In this document: positions 7,349 to 15,040 of the stretch, piece after piece
How positions within the stretch are numbered: position 1 is the first letter of the stretch
Layout of the letters: every line of letters starts with the position of its first letter
Assembly (NCBI GenBank): GCA_043767025.1
Contig: JAYUHK010000083.1
Coordinates: 1-41,382, forward strand
DNA from: JAYUHK01 sp043767025
GTDB taxonomy: Bacteria; Bacteroidota; Bacteroidia; Chitinophagales; Saprospiraceae
Direction of reading: 5' to 3'
Length of the DNA stretch: 41,382 nt
The notes under the pieces: model-generated
Databases searched by the model: none
What the model was told of the DNA's origin: nothing
Seen by the model: the letters and a program-made list of their open reading frames with translations, nothing else
Position numbers and translations under genes: made by a program

Positions 7349-8251
7349 ATGGCTAAAAAAAATAGTTTAGAATTGGGCAGAGGAATCCGCGCATTGCTCT
7401 CCAATATGGATACGGCGGTAGCCGAAAATCCGACAGAAGTAGTCCGACAATTATCCAGCTCTGTGGCGATGATTTCTACCGAATCTATCGAAGTAAATCC
7501 CTACCAACCGAGAAAAGAGTTTGATGCGATTAGCCTGCAAGAGTTGTCAGAGTCCATTAAAACACACGGTTTGGTGCAACCTATTACCGTCCGAAGACTC
7601 AACAATACGACCTATCAGCTCATATCGGGAGAGCGTCGTTTGCGCGCCTGCCGACTGGCTCAAATTAACGAAATCCCTGCTTATATTCGGCTCGCCGACA
7701 ACGACCAAGCGATGCTCGAATTGGCATTGGTAGAGAATATTCAGCGCGAAGAACTGAACGCTATCGAAATCTCAATCACTTATCAGCGACTGATGGACGA
7801 GTGCAATCTGACACACGAAATGCTCTCCAACCGAGTAGGAAAGCAAAGAAGCACTGTCACAAACTACTTAAGATTACTAAAATTATCGCCTGACATTCAG
7901 CAAGCACTCAAAAAAGCCCAAATTTCGATGGGACACGCACGCGCATTGCTCGGCATTGACGACATTGCGTTGCAGCTGACTGTGTTTCATCAGATTATGC
8001 GTGAAAATTTGTCCGTCCGACAAGTTGAAGATTTGATAAGAAATTACTCCGAAAACCAAAAAAAATCTAATTCTATCAAAAAGCCGCTTACTTTGTCCGA
8101 CGATTTTAGAAAAGTGCAGGATAATTTGAGCAATTTATTTGCTACAAAAGTCGCCCTAAAACGCCAAACGGACGGCAAAGGACAAATAATTATCAATTTT
8201 TCTTCAGAAAGTGACTTGAATAGATTGTTAGATATTATTGAGATACACTAA
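7349..8251 (+). CDS. parB: Chromosome-partitioning protein ParB (Spo0J)
   Basis: 300 aa. The N-terminal ParB/sulfiredoxin-like CTPase domain is at about residues 45-135 (VNPYQPRKEFD, LVQPITVRR, LISGERRLRACRLA). The GERR motif is the nucleotide-binding signature. The helix-turn-helix region follows (LVENIQREELNAIEI, LSNRVGKQRSTVTNYLRLLKL) and contacts parS. The C-terminal dimerisation segment is QIIINFSSESDLNRLLDII. It loads at parS, spreads as a CTP-dependent clamp and stimulates ParA. I could not find a TGTTTCACGTGAAACA-like parS in this window. Confidence 0.95.
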   Translation: MAKKNSLELGRGIRALLSNMDTAVAENPTEVVRQLSSSVAMISTESIEVNPYQPRKEFDAISLQELSESIKTHGLVQPITVRRLNNTTYQLISGERRLRACRLAQINEIPAYIRLADNDQAMLELALVENIQREELNAIEISITYQRLMDECNLTHEMLSNRVGKQRSTVTNYLRLLKLSPDIQQALKKAQISMGHARALLGIDDIALQLTVFHQIMRENLSVRQVEDLIRNYSENQKKSNSIKKPLTLSDDFRKVQDNLSNLFATKVALKRQTDGKGQIIINFSSESDLNRLLDIIEIH

Positions 8252-8289
8252 AAGATGAGCGTTTTCGTTTTTAACAAAAGTCATTTGCC

Positions 8290-9000
8290 GTGCGAAATTT
8301 TTATTATAAAATTACTTTTCTGCTTATTTTTTCCACTTTCACATTCCGCTCGGATGCGCAAAAGTTGGACTCGCTCCTATCCAAAAAATATTTTAATATA
8401 GTAGATTCGTGTTTGGTTTTTTCTAACCCACAGTTAGCGATTGACAACGTGAAAGACAGCATAGCGAATTTTGTAGAAGTAAAAACCAGACCTGTTGTAA
8501 AATATTTTGCCAAAAAAACTGCCCCACAAAAAGCCGCTTTGCTCTCCTTGGTTTTGCCCGGAAGCGGGCAACTCTACAATCGTAAATACTGGAAAATCCC
8601 TTTGGTCATCGGTGCTGCGGCAGGCTTGGGCTACGTCATAAATTTTAATTACACCTTCTACAACCGCTATCAAACCGACTATCTGCACTCGCTCCGAAAC
8701 GAGCCTTTGCAGTATTATCAGAATATTTTTCCCGCTCCTTCTACCGCCTCGCTTAAAGCCGCTCGCGACGGAACTCGCAAAAATCTGGAGCTGAATTACA
8801 TTGGTGCTTTTCTGATATATGTATTCACCGCCGTCGATGCGTATGTAGATGCGCACCTCAAAACTTTCACGGTAGATGACGATATTGGTTGGCTCAATAT
8901 TCAACCCGCTACTTTCAGCGACGGGTATGGAAACTCTAATTTTGGGTTAAAATTTAGTTTAAATAATTACAAAAAACAAAAAAACGTGACACTTCCGTAG
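8290..9000 (+). CDS. DUF5683 membrane protein
   Basis: 236 aa from a GTG start at 8290; the upstream ATG at 8255 is out of frame. There is a signal peptide (about residues 1-23, ending SDAQ). The central block carries the DUF5683 hallmark APQKAALLSLVLPGSGQLYN, followed by YWKIPLVIGAAAGLGYVINF, a membrane segment, and a second one near LNYIGAFLIYVFTAVDAYVDAHL. Function is unknown. The domain regularly sits behind parAB in Bacteroidota, suggesting an envelope role. The stop codon lies inside the loop of the hairpin at 8980-9015, so translation ends within the terminator. Confidence 0.75.
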   Translation: MRNFYYKITFLLIFSTFTFRSDAQKLDSLLSKKYFNIVDSCLVFSNPQLAIDNVKDSIANFVEVKTRPVVKYFAKKTAPQKAALLSLVLPGSGQLYNRKYWKIPLVIGAAAGLGYVINFNYTFYNRYQTDYLHSLRNEPLQYYQNIFPAPSTASLKAARDGTRKNLELNYIGAFLIYVFTAVDAYVDAHLKTFTVDDDIGWLNIQPATFSDGYGNSNFGLKFSLNNYKKQKNVTLP

Positions 9001-9015
9001 AAATGTCACGTTTTT
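8977..9015. terminator. Bidirectional terminator hairpin overlapping the DUF5683 stop codon
   Basis: AAAAACGTGACA (8980-8991) pairs with TGTCACGTTTTT (9004-9015), a perfect 12-bp stem with a 12-nt loop. The loop holds the TAG stop of the DUF5683 gene (8998-9000). A and T runs on the two sides allow termination of both the plus-strand parAB unit and the convergent minus-strand isomerase gene. Confidence 0.75.
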
Positions 9016-9034
9016 AATAAAATTTAGAAAATTC

Positions 9035-10030
9035 TTAAGCTATTTTAGCCAACTCTCCCTTCAAAAAATCTATCACATTGACTTCAATGCTGTCCTTTCC
9101 CCGCAAGTCGCAAAGATAACAGGTTATCCAGTCGCCAAGATAAACGAAGTACATAGAACGCTCAATTAGAGAATTTCCTTTGGAGAATATTTCTATTACC
9201 GACGAGGCATATTGACGAATAATATCTTTATTAATATCTATTCGATAAGCATTTCTATTAAAATCATCGCTATTTCTGAAATAAATTACTGCGATATTTT
9301 CGTGGTTTTCTGTCCAACCCACCAACTCGTTGTGGTTCATTTCGGGAATAACGTGGTGCCAACAAAGTGCTTTTGCATTTTCGTTTATTTGCTGGCGAAA
9401 ACGCACCAACACTGGCTCCATTCTATCTACGCCATAAATAACTGGAATTTTTCCATTCAACATTTCAGCGATATTTTTTGCTTTTATGTGAATATCCGCT
9501 TCTTCTTTTTTCAATAATCCAATGGATTTTTTGATTTCTTCGATGGGCTGCGCTGAAGTCAGACCCATTTTGTGCAAAATAAACAGTTGTTGGACGACCG
9601 AAAAGCCCAAACAAGCGCGCGGCGAGGGCCAATTATCGGGAACTTGTATGTAATCTAAACCCAATTCTTTAGCTTTGGCAATCACTTTTCCACCCGAAGC
9701 GACACAAATAATTTTCGCTTCTGTGCGAAGCAACAAGTCGAAAGCAGTCAAAGTTTCCTCTGTATTTCCTGAATACGAGGACACGATGGCGAGCGTATTT
9801 TTGCCAATAAATGCAGGAATATCGTAGCCTTTACTGACGATAAAAGGAACAGAACACTCGTTGCGGACAAATTCGGCAGCAAAATTTGCTCCGATGCCGG
9901 AGCCGCCCAAGCCCGATACGAAAATATTGTGAATCGGGTTCAGTGACGGGTGCAAATTCGCATTTTGCCCTATCTCAAGTGCTTCCTCTAATTGAGCTGG
10001 AAACCGCTCCACGAGGCTGTGCATTTTCAT
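9035..10030 (-). CDS. Bifunctional phosphoglucose/phosphomannose isomerase (SIS family)
   Basis: 331 aa, matching the archaeal-type PGI/PMI family. The SIS domain starts at about residue 35 with FVSGLGGSGIGANF and holds the sugar-phosphate loop SSYSGNTEETLTAFDLL. The second SIS lobe includes PVIYGVDRMEPVLVRFRQQI, with a catalytic His likely in WHHVIPEMNHNELVGW. It interconverts glucose-6-P, fructose-6-P and mannose-6-P in the cytosol. It may be the cell's main PGI if no classical Pgi exists (not testable here). It converges with the parAB unit and shares the 8980-9015 hairpin. Confidence 0.85.
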   Translation of the reverse strand: MKMHSLVERFPAQLEEALEIGQNANLHPSLNPIHNIFVSGLGGSGIGANFAAEFVRNECSVPFIVSKGYDIPAFIGKNTLAIVSSYSGNTEETLTAFDLLLRTEAKIICVASGGKVIAKAKELGLDYIQVPDNWPSPRACLGFSVVQQLFILHKMGLTSAQPIEEIKKSIGLLKKEEADIHIKAKNIAEMLNGKIPVIYGVDRMEPVLVRFRQQINENAKALCWHHVIPEMNHNELVGWTENHENIAVIYFRNSDDFNRNAYRIDINKDIIRQYASSVIEIFSKGNSLIERSMYFVYLGDWITCYLCDLRGKDSIEVNVIDFLKGELAKIA

Positions 10031-10063
10031 AAAAAGATTTTTTTAGTTATTGTAAAATTTACA

Positions 10064-10071
10064 CAAAGGTA
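10064..10071 (-). promoter_or_regulatory. Candidate -7 box (TACCTTTG) for the isomerase gene
   Basis: The minus strand reads TACCTTTG, a match to TAnnTTTG, 34 bp upstream of the ATG at 10030. No -33 TTTG is found at a good distance. Confidence 0.45.
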
Positions 10072-10196
10072 TTTTAATATCGTGCAAATTTATTGAAATT
10101 CATTCATATTAACAAAAAAACAGTCTTTTTATCCAAAATAAAACAATCTTGCTCTGAACAATTCAATCCAAAATATTGCGCAGCAAAAATTTTATT

Positions 10197-12701
10197 TTAG
10201 TCACAAATAATGACTTTTTTTACACTAATTCTTTGCTGTTTTTCATTCCAAATTTCTAAAAAATAAAGTCCATTCGTAAATCCCGACATATCTATTTGTA
10301 TTTCGTTAGCCGCAGATTGTTTCGTTTGGAACAAAAATCTTCCAGTGCAATCTGTAATTATTATCGTAGAAATCAGTGAAATACTGGATTCTACACTAAA
10401 CTTACCTCTGTTGGGATTGGGAAAAATAGAAATATCATCGTCCAAATTTTTCAGGTCTGGAGCTAAAAGTGGATTGCGAAGAAATCTTAACTTCACATTT
10501 TTTGAGCCAAAAGTATCTATAACAGTACCGTCTTTCAGAATAGCTTTCACATTTTTAAAATTTATGAATGTCACAATCGTATCAATATTGGACGCTATTT
10601 GTTGAAACATTTTAACTCGCGGTATCAACGTAAAGTTAATTAGTTTGGCTGTCGGATTGCTAACCCCTGCATTTTGATTGTCACTTCTTACCCAAGTATA
10701 TTCAAAGATTCGAGTACTATCGGAAAGATTTAGCGTGCTTGGCAGATAGCTGAAACCCAAATTATCCGACCATGGTGCTTTTTTGCTGACGTTTGTTGGG
10801 TCATTAATTATTTTTGTATCCAACTCCATCGAGAACGTTAGTCCATAAAGACTGTCAATATTTTGTACTTTCACAAAAGCGTTAAAAATCGTACTGGCAC
10901 TCAATTTATTAAAATTAATATTGTTTGCCACACCCACAAAAGTTAATTGATTGCTAATTACTTGTGTTTCGACACTTGGAACGTAATCGAGTGTAGTAAG
11001 TCCCAAATTTTCTTTGGTGACAGTAAAATCTGTAAAATTGACTTTTCCGTCGCCCGAGCAATCGGCGTGTTTTCCGTTTACGGCGTTTGGAAATTGATAA
11101 ATCCAGTTGTCGGCAGTTTTTGGTTCCCAAATATTAGGCTGTTTGTGCGTCCCGCCAGTTTTGTTTTGGGCGACTCCGACGTACAAAAAATCTAAATTGG
11201 TCACGATGCCATCGTTATTGGCATCGCCCGGATATACGCAGTCCTGCCCCGAACAGACGGGCGGCGGATTGTTACAAATTACCTCAAAACGCTGATTATA
11301 AGCATTTTGAATTTTTGTAATTTTCAAATTCATATCGTCTATCAACTGTTGATAAGTCCGCGTAGTGTCAAAATGGTATTGCAAAGCGGAGTTTAATTCT
11401 ATCATTTCGCCCGCATTGAGTTTATTTTTGAAGCAACTTCCGACTGTTTTTTGGTCTAAAATATTTAAGTTGGCGGAGCGCATCGTCCATTGAGTGCTAT
11501 CGTTTGGATTGCCGGGGAAAGCAAAATCCGTCGGACTGTTGTTGGGATTCAAGCCGTTTTCGCCAAAAGTTAGCGGTTTTATAGCCGACCATTGCCCTTT
11601 CAAATAGTCAGCCGTAGAGAATATTCCTACCTGTTCATCATTAAAATACATGAATTTATTCAGCTTTTGATTGAGAAACGTATTGGAAATCAAAGGAATT
11701 TTGTTTTTGTAAAACGGTGCTGAACCTATACAATAATTTGTATCCGCAGGAGTAAAACCAAATTTTTTATAAAAAAAATAGCTGTTTAGTGACGGAGTGC
11801 AGCCAGCATAATCGCCTTGTGCGCAAGCCAAATCGAAATGAGCAAAATAGCCAAAATACAAAGAATCTATTCGCTGGTTGTTGCGATTGATAATTCGATG
11901 AGATGAAAAAACGGTATTATTGATAGGCGCAAATAAAGAATCGCTGCAATTAAAAGACCAAATTGTTTGCTGCACTTCGACCGAAATTGGATTGGACGGA
12001 CGAAAAGAATAGGGACTGCTATTGAAAACAGACCACGCCATAAACGAAGGAATCACCGTCGGTGCTGCAATACTGCTCGGCAAAACAGGATAATCGCCCG
12101 AGTACGGATTGTAAATACCATCAGAATTTCTATCAAAAAACGGTGCTAAATCTTGCGACGGAAGCGAAAATCCATTGACTTGCTCAAAATATGGATTCCC
12201 GCGACCGGGCCAACCTAAAATATTTTTAGGCACGGGTTTATTGATAACATTATTGTCGTTGTAGTCGGACAGAAAAAATCTTATCTCATAGTCCCGAACT
12301 GACCAAATTTTATCAAAATCTTTACATTTTGACAAGTCGGGCAAACCCGTAATTGGGCTGGACGGTCCGGGATAATACGATACCATAGCTGAATTTTTTA
12401 TGCCGTAATTCACTGACGCATCCAACTGATTGCCCGTCGAATCTTTTGCAGTCAGCCACAAGGCACTCAATGATAATAAATTTGAAAGAGATATACTGTT
12501 CAGTGAGCCAGTGTCCGTTGGAACGAAACTTAAACCTTTGTTGCCCGAATAATCATAGAATAAATTTCCATTGTTTGTAATATAAGTTTTCAGATTATTT
12601 CCTCTGAAAGGAATTGCTGCGCTGCCCGAAGTACAATCTTGCGCCCTACTTTGGAGCGAACAAAGTAAAAAAATAAAAAAATAAAATGTTTTCTTTTTCA
12701 T
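10197..12701 (-). CDS. Large secreted protein with dockerin-like calcium loops and T9SS type A sorting domain
   Basis: 834 aa from the ATG at 12701; an in-frame ATG 33 bases upstream would place charged residues before the signal peptide, so it is rejected. The signal peptide is MKKKTFYFFIFLLCSLQSRAQ. The first ~480 residues resemble the uncharacterised repeat-free ectodomains of Bacteroidota surface proteins (GLPDLSKCKDFDKIW, ILGWPGRGNPYFEQVNGF). Two dockerin/EF-hand-type loops follow, DANNDGIVTNLDF (near 490-505) and DCSGDGKVNFTDF (near 545-560). A cohesin-like or Ig-like beta domain is at about 590-740. The C-terminus (from FPNPNRGKFSV, about 80 aa, ending VKKVIICD) is a type A T9SS sorting domain. 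It should be exported by T9SS and anchored or released at the cell surface. It is monocistronic. Confidence 0.8.
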   Translation of the reverse strand: MKKKTFYFFIFLLCSLQSRAQDCTSGSAAIPFRGNNLKTYITNNGNLFYDYSGNKGLSFVPTDTGSLNSISLSNLLSLSALWLTAKDSTGNQLDASVNYGIKNSAMVSYYPGPSSPITGLPDLSKCKDFDKIWSVRDYEIRFFLSDYNDNNVINKPVPKNILGWPGRGNPYFEQVNGFSLPSQDLAPFFDRNSDGIYNPYSGDYPVLPSSIAAPTVIPSFMAWSVFNSSPYSFRPSNPISVEVQQTIWSFNCSDSLFAPINNTVFSSHRIINRNNQRIDSLYFGYFAHFDLACAQGDYAGCTPSLNSYFFYKKFGFTPADTNYCIGSAPFYKNKIPLISNTFLNQKLNKFMYFNDEQVGIFSTADYLKGQWSAIKPLTFGENGLNPNNSPTDFAFPGNPNDSTQWTMRSANLNILDQKTVGSCFKNKLNAGEMIELNSALQYHFDTTRTYQQLIDDMNLKITKIQNAYNQRFEVICNNPPPVCSGQDCVYPGDANNDGIVTNLDFLYVGVAQNKTGGTHKQPNIWEPKTADNWIYQFPNAVNGKHADCSGDGKVNFTDFTVTKENLGLTTLDYVPSVETQVISNQLTFVGVANNINFNKLSASTIFNAFVKVQNIDSLYGLTFSMELDTKIINDPTNVSKKAPWSDNLGFSYLPSTLNLSDSTRIFEYTWVRSDNQNAGVSNPTAKLINFTLIPRVKMFQQIASNIDTIVTFINFKNVKAILKDGTVIDTFGSKNVKLRFLRNPLLAPDLKNLDDDISIFPNPNRGKFSVESSISLISTIIITDCTGRFLFQTKQSAANEIQIDMSGFTNGLYFLEIWNEKQQRISVKKVIICD

Positions 12702-12731
12702 AACTCTAATTTTTAAAATGATTAATTGGAA

Positions 12732-12739
12732 CAAATATA
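12732..12739 (-). promoter_or_regulatory. Candidate -7 box (TATATTTG) for the type A T9SS gene
   Basis: The minus strand reads TATATTTG, 30 bp upstream of the ATG at 12701. A start site just inside it would give a leader of about 25 nt and would leave out the alternative ATG at 12734, which supports the chosen start. Confidence 0.45.
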
Positions 12740-12838
12740 AAGTGTATTTCTCAACCCTGCACGCAATAACTTCTGAACGAACCTTACAGAAGTGTGAATG
12801 AATGGTTTGAATGATTGAATAAAAAAATACGAATAATT

Positions 12839-12868
12839 TTTGTTTTCCGAATCAAAAAATTACCTTTG
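12839..12868 (+). promoter_or_regulatory. Promoter of the SRP RNA gene (TTTG-N18-TACCTTTG)
   Basis: TTTG (12839-12842), an 18-bp spacer and TACCTTTG (12861-12868) fit the Bacteroidota sigma-ABfr consensus at both boxes. The expected start, about 5 nt after the -7 box, coincides with the first base of the terminal helix of the SRP RNA at 12873. Confidence 0.75.
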
Positions 12869-12872
12869 CGGC

Positions 12873-12962
12873 GAGTCATACGATCAGCTCCTTTAAAATC
12901 CCTCCAGGGCAGAAATGCAGCAAAGGTATAAAGTTGTAGCGGTGCGTGTGGCTCATTTTTTT
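12873..12962 (+). ncRNA. ffs: Small signal recognition particle RNA (4.5S-type)
   Basis: The region folds as a bacterial SRP RNA. GAGTCATACG (12873-12882) pairs end to end, with G-U wobbles, to CGTGTGGCTC (12945-12954). CAGCT and CCTTT on the left pair with AAAGG and AGTTG on the right. The apical hairpin is GCA-GAAA-TGC (12909-12918), a GNRA tetraloop. It is flanked by AGG on the 5' side and AGCA on the 3' side, the conserved symmetric loop bound by the Ffh M domain. Seven T follow at 12956-12962 as a terminator. The length (about 82 nt plus tail) suits the small form without an Alu domain. It acts in co-translational targeting of membrane proteins with Ffh and FtsY. Confidence 0.85.
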
Positions 12963-13028
12963 GCCCCTCCCCCAACATTCCCCAAAAAATAACAATTCAA
13001 CATTTTTTTACTTAAATTTTATCTCATT

Positions 13029-13688
13029 ATGAAATTTTTTATTGATACTGCCAATATTGACCAAATAAAAGAAGCTCACGAATTGGGCATTTTGGACGGC
13101 GTTACCACCAATCCGTCGCTAATGGCAAAAGAAGGAATTAGCGGAAAAGACAATATTTATAAGCATTACAAAAAAATCTGCGAAGTGGTCGGCGACGGCG
13201 ATGTGAGCGCGGAAGTCATCGCTACTGACCTCAAAGGAATGATTGAAGAAGGTAAAAATCTGGTGGACATTCACGAAAATATCGTCGTAAAAATACCGAT
13301 GACTAAAGATGGCGTGAAAGCGTTGAGTTGGTTTCGCCAAGAGGGGATTCGGACGAACTGTACGCTGGTTTTTTCGGCGGGACAGGCGATTTTGGCAGCC
13401 AAAGCGGGTGCAGATTTTGTGTCGCCTTTCGTGGGTCGGATAGACGATATTGGTTGGGACGGTATGAACCTGATAGAAGAAATCGCCGAGATTTACGGCA
13501 TACAAGGCTTCGATACCGAGATTTTGGCTGCCTCTATTCGCAGTCCGCTCCACATCGTGCAGGCTGCAAAAATGGGCGCGCACGTCGTTACTTGCCCGCT
13601 TTCGTCCATCATGGGCTTGCTTAATCACCCGCTGACGACCAACGGTTTGGAACAATTTTTGGCTGACCACAATAAACTAAATGGGTAG
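13029..13688 (+). CDS. tal: Transaldolase, small TalC/FSA-type
   Basis: 219 aa, typical of the short transaldolase/fructose-6-phosphate aldolase family. Conserved elements are FIDTANIDQI, DGVTTNPSLMAKEG (Asn28), VSAEVIATD (Glu62) and IVVKIPMT with the Schiff-base Lys88. FSA enzymes carry Gln where this has Glu62, so transaldolase activity of the non-oxidative pentose phosphate pathway is favoured. It starts 66 bp after the SRP RNA terminator on the same strand, with no recognisable promoter, so read-through from ffs is possible. Confidence 0.9.
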   Translation: MKFFIDTANIDQIKEAHELGILDGVTTNPSLMAKEGISGKDNIYKHYKKICEVVGDGDVSAEVIATDLKGMIEEGKNLVDIHENIVVKIPMTKDGVKALSWFRQEGIRTNCTLVFSAGQAILAAKAGADFVSPFVGRIDDIGWDGMNLIEEIAEIYGIQGFDTEILAASIRSPLHIVQAAKMGAHVVTCPLSSIMGLLNHPLTTNGLEQFLADHNKLNG

Positions 13689-13799
13689 TTTGACAAAAAA
13701 TAAAGATAAATTTTATCTAATTTCATTTTGTAAAATATATTTTCGCAGTGTGAATTATTGGCAATTTTATATGATTTTAGAACTTAAAGTATGTGTATT

Positions 13800-14330
13800 A
13801 TGAAAAAAATATTATATCTAATTGCAGCTTTGGTGGCTATTCCGCTTGTCGCAGCACTTTTTATCAAAAAAGAATACACTGTCACTCGCTCCATAGACAT
13901 CAAAAAACCCAAAAGCGAGGTGTTTGAGTACATCAAATCCTTGCGCAACCAAGATAATTTTAGTGCTTGGTCAAAAATAGACCCGAATATGAAAAAAAGT
14001 TATTTGGGTACCGACGGGACGATAGGATTCAAAGCCTCGTGGGACAGCGACAACAAAGATGTGGGAGCCGGCGAACAGGAAATCGTCAAGATTGACGAGG
14101 GAAATAGCATCAACTCCTCGCTGCATTTTATCAAGCCTTTTGATGGTTTGGCGGACGTGAATATGACAACAAAAGAAAAGTCCGAAAATGAAACTACTGT
14201 GACATGGAATATGAAGAGCCAAATGAAATATCCCATGAATTTTATGCTCCTTTTTCTGAATATGGACGACATGATTGGAAAGGACTTTGCGAGCGGCTTG
14301 CAAAATCTGAAAGGTATCATGGAGCAGTAA
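13800..14330 (+). CDS. SRPBCC (polyketide cyclase-like) membrane-anchored protein
   Basis: 176 aa from the ATG at 13800; the ATG nine bases upstream adds only MCI. An N-terminal membrane anchor (ILYLIAALVAIPLVAALFI, residues about 4-22) precedes a START-like fold. Landmarks are YTVTRSIDIKKPKSEVFEYI, FSAWSKIDPNM, IGFKASWDSDN and TVTWNMKSQM. The fold binds hydrophobic ligands, but the ligand is unknown. The DoxX-like gene follows after 33 bp and is probably co-transcribed. Confidence 0.75.
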   Translation: MKKILYLIAALVAIPLVAALFIKKEYTVTRSIDIKKPKSEVFEYIKSLRNQDNFSAWSKIDPNMKKSYLGTDGTIGFKASWDSDNKDVGAGEQEIVKIDEGNSINSSLHFIKPFDGLADVNMTTKEKSENETTVTWNMKSQMKYPMNFMLLFLNMDDMIGKDFASGLQNLKGIMEQ

Positions 14331-14363
14331 AAAAATTATTCAACAACTATAAATAAACGTAAT

Positions 14364-14714
14364 ATGAACAAAGAAAAAATTATTTTTTACGTCAGCACTG
14401 GTCTGATTTCCGCCATGATGTTGATGAGTGCGGGAATGTATTTCAGCAAGGGACAGGAGATGATGGACAGCCTCAAAGCCATCGGTATTCCGTATTTTTT
14501 TGTCCAATTTCTGGGCGTTGCCAAGATTTTAGGTGTGGTCGCACTTTGGATGCCGGGCTATCCTACGCTCAAAGAATGGGCGTATGCGGGCTTCACTTTT
14601 ACTTTTTTGGGCGCGACGTGGATACATTTTTCTACTTCTACGCCTTTCTTTCCACCATTGATTGCGCTTGCGATTTTGGGAGCTTCTTATTATTATCGCA
14701 ACTCCGTAAGCTAA
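14364..14714 (+). CDS. DoxX-like small membrane protein
   Basis: 116 aa with four predicted membrane helices (ISAMMLMSAGMYF, YFFVQFLGVAKILGVVALW, WAYAGFTFTFLGATWIHF, PPLIALAILGASYYY). The pattern GIPYFFVQFLGVAKILGVVAL matches the DoxX-like (DoxX_2/3) family. The role is uncertain: membrane redox or quinone-linked functions are proposed for relatives. Its coupling to an SRPBCC gene is a recurrent Bacteroidota pairing in my recollection, which I cannot verify here. Confidence 0.75.
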   Translation: MNKEKIIFYVSTGLISAMMLMSAGMYFSKGQEMMDSLKAIGIPYFFVQFLGVAKILGVVALWMPGYPTLKEWAYAGFTFTFLGATWIHFSTSTPFFPPLIALAILGASYYYRNSVS

Positions 14715-14754
14715 AAGTAAACGTAGTTTTTCAAATTTCATAGATATTTTGAAC

Positions 14755-14787
14755 AAATTACCGACACCTTAAAGGTGTCGGTAATTT
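14755..14787 (+). repeat. 33-bp perfect palindrome with a 1-nt centre
   Basis: AAATTACCGACACCTT (14755-14770) is the exact reverse complement of AAGGTGTCGGTAATTT (14772-14787), with a single A between. It begins 40 bp after the DoxX stop and could be the 3' hairpin of that transcript, but no T run longer than three follows. It may instead be an operator or a recombination site. Confidence 0.75.
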
Positions 14788-14987
14788 AGGTTCGTCTTTA
14801 CTGAAACTCGTTATTTCAAAACTAAAATAGCGGATATTTTTTTTATCTGAAATAATGCCGAGTACTTCAAATGCTTTAAATCGACTTTTTTACAAAAAAT
14901 AAAATTTGTTTTTTGCGGCTAAAAAACTTTGAAAGACATCTTTTATTTGGCTTGAAAGTTTAATGATTTGTTAAAGTTAGCGATTTT

Positions 14988-15020
14988 TTTGCTTTTCTGC
15001 GTCCATTCGTCTTATCTTTG
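14988..15020 (+). promoter_or_regulatory. Promoter of the 15041 gene / metal-efflux region (TTTG-N21-TATCTTTG)
   Basis: TTTG at 14988-14991 and TATCTTTG at 15013-15020 with a 21-bp spacer fit the Bacteroidota promoter consensus. The predicted transcript starts about 15026, giving a 15-nt leader before the ATG at 15041. The 270 bp between the palindrome at 14787 and this promoter's surroundings show nothing else recognisable. Confidence 0.6.
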
Positions 15021-15040
15021 TGTTTTGTAAGAGCAACGCC

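Noticed and set aside
6454..8290. parS site near parAB
   Set aside because: No sequence close to TGTTTCACGTGAAACA was found on reading through the parAB region or its flanks.
12784..12978. 64-codon open frame on the minus strand
   Set aside because: It covers the SRP RNA gene and its promoter on the opposite strand; the RNA fold is far better supported.
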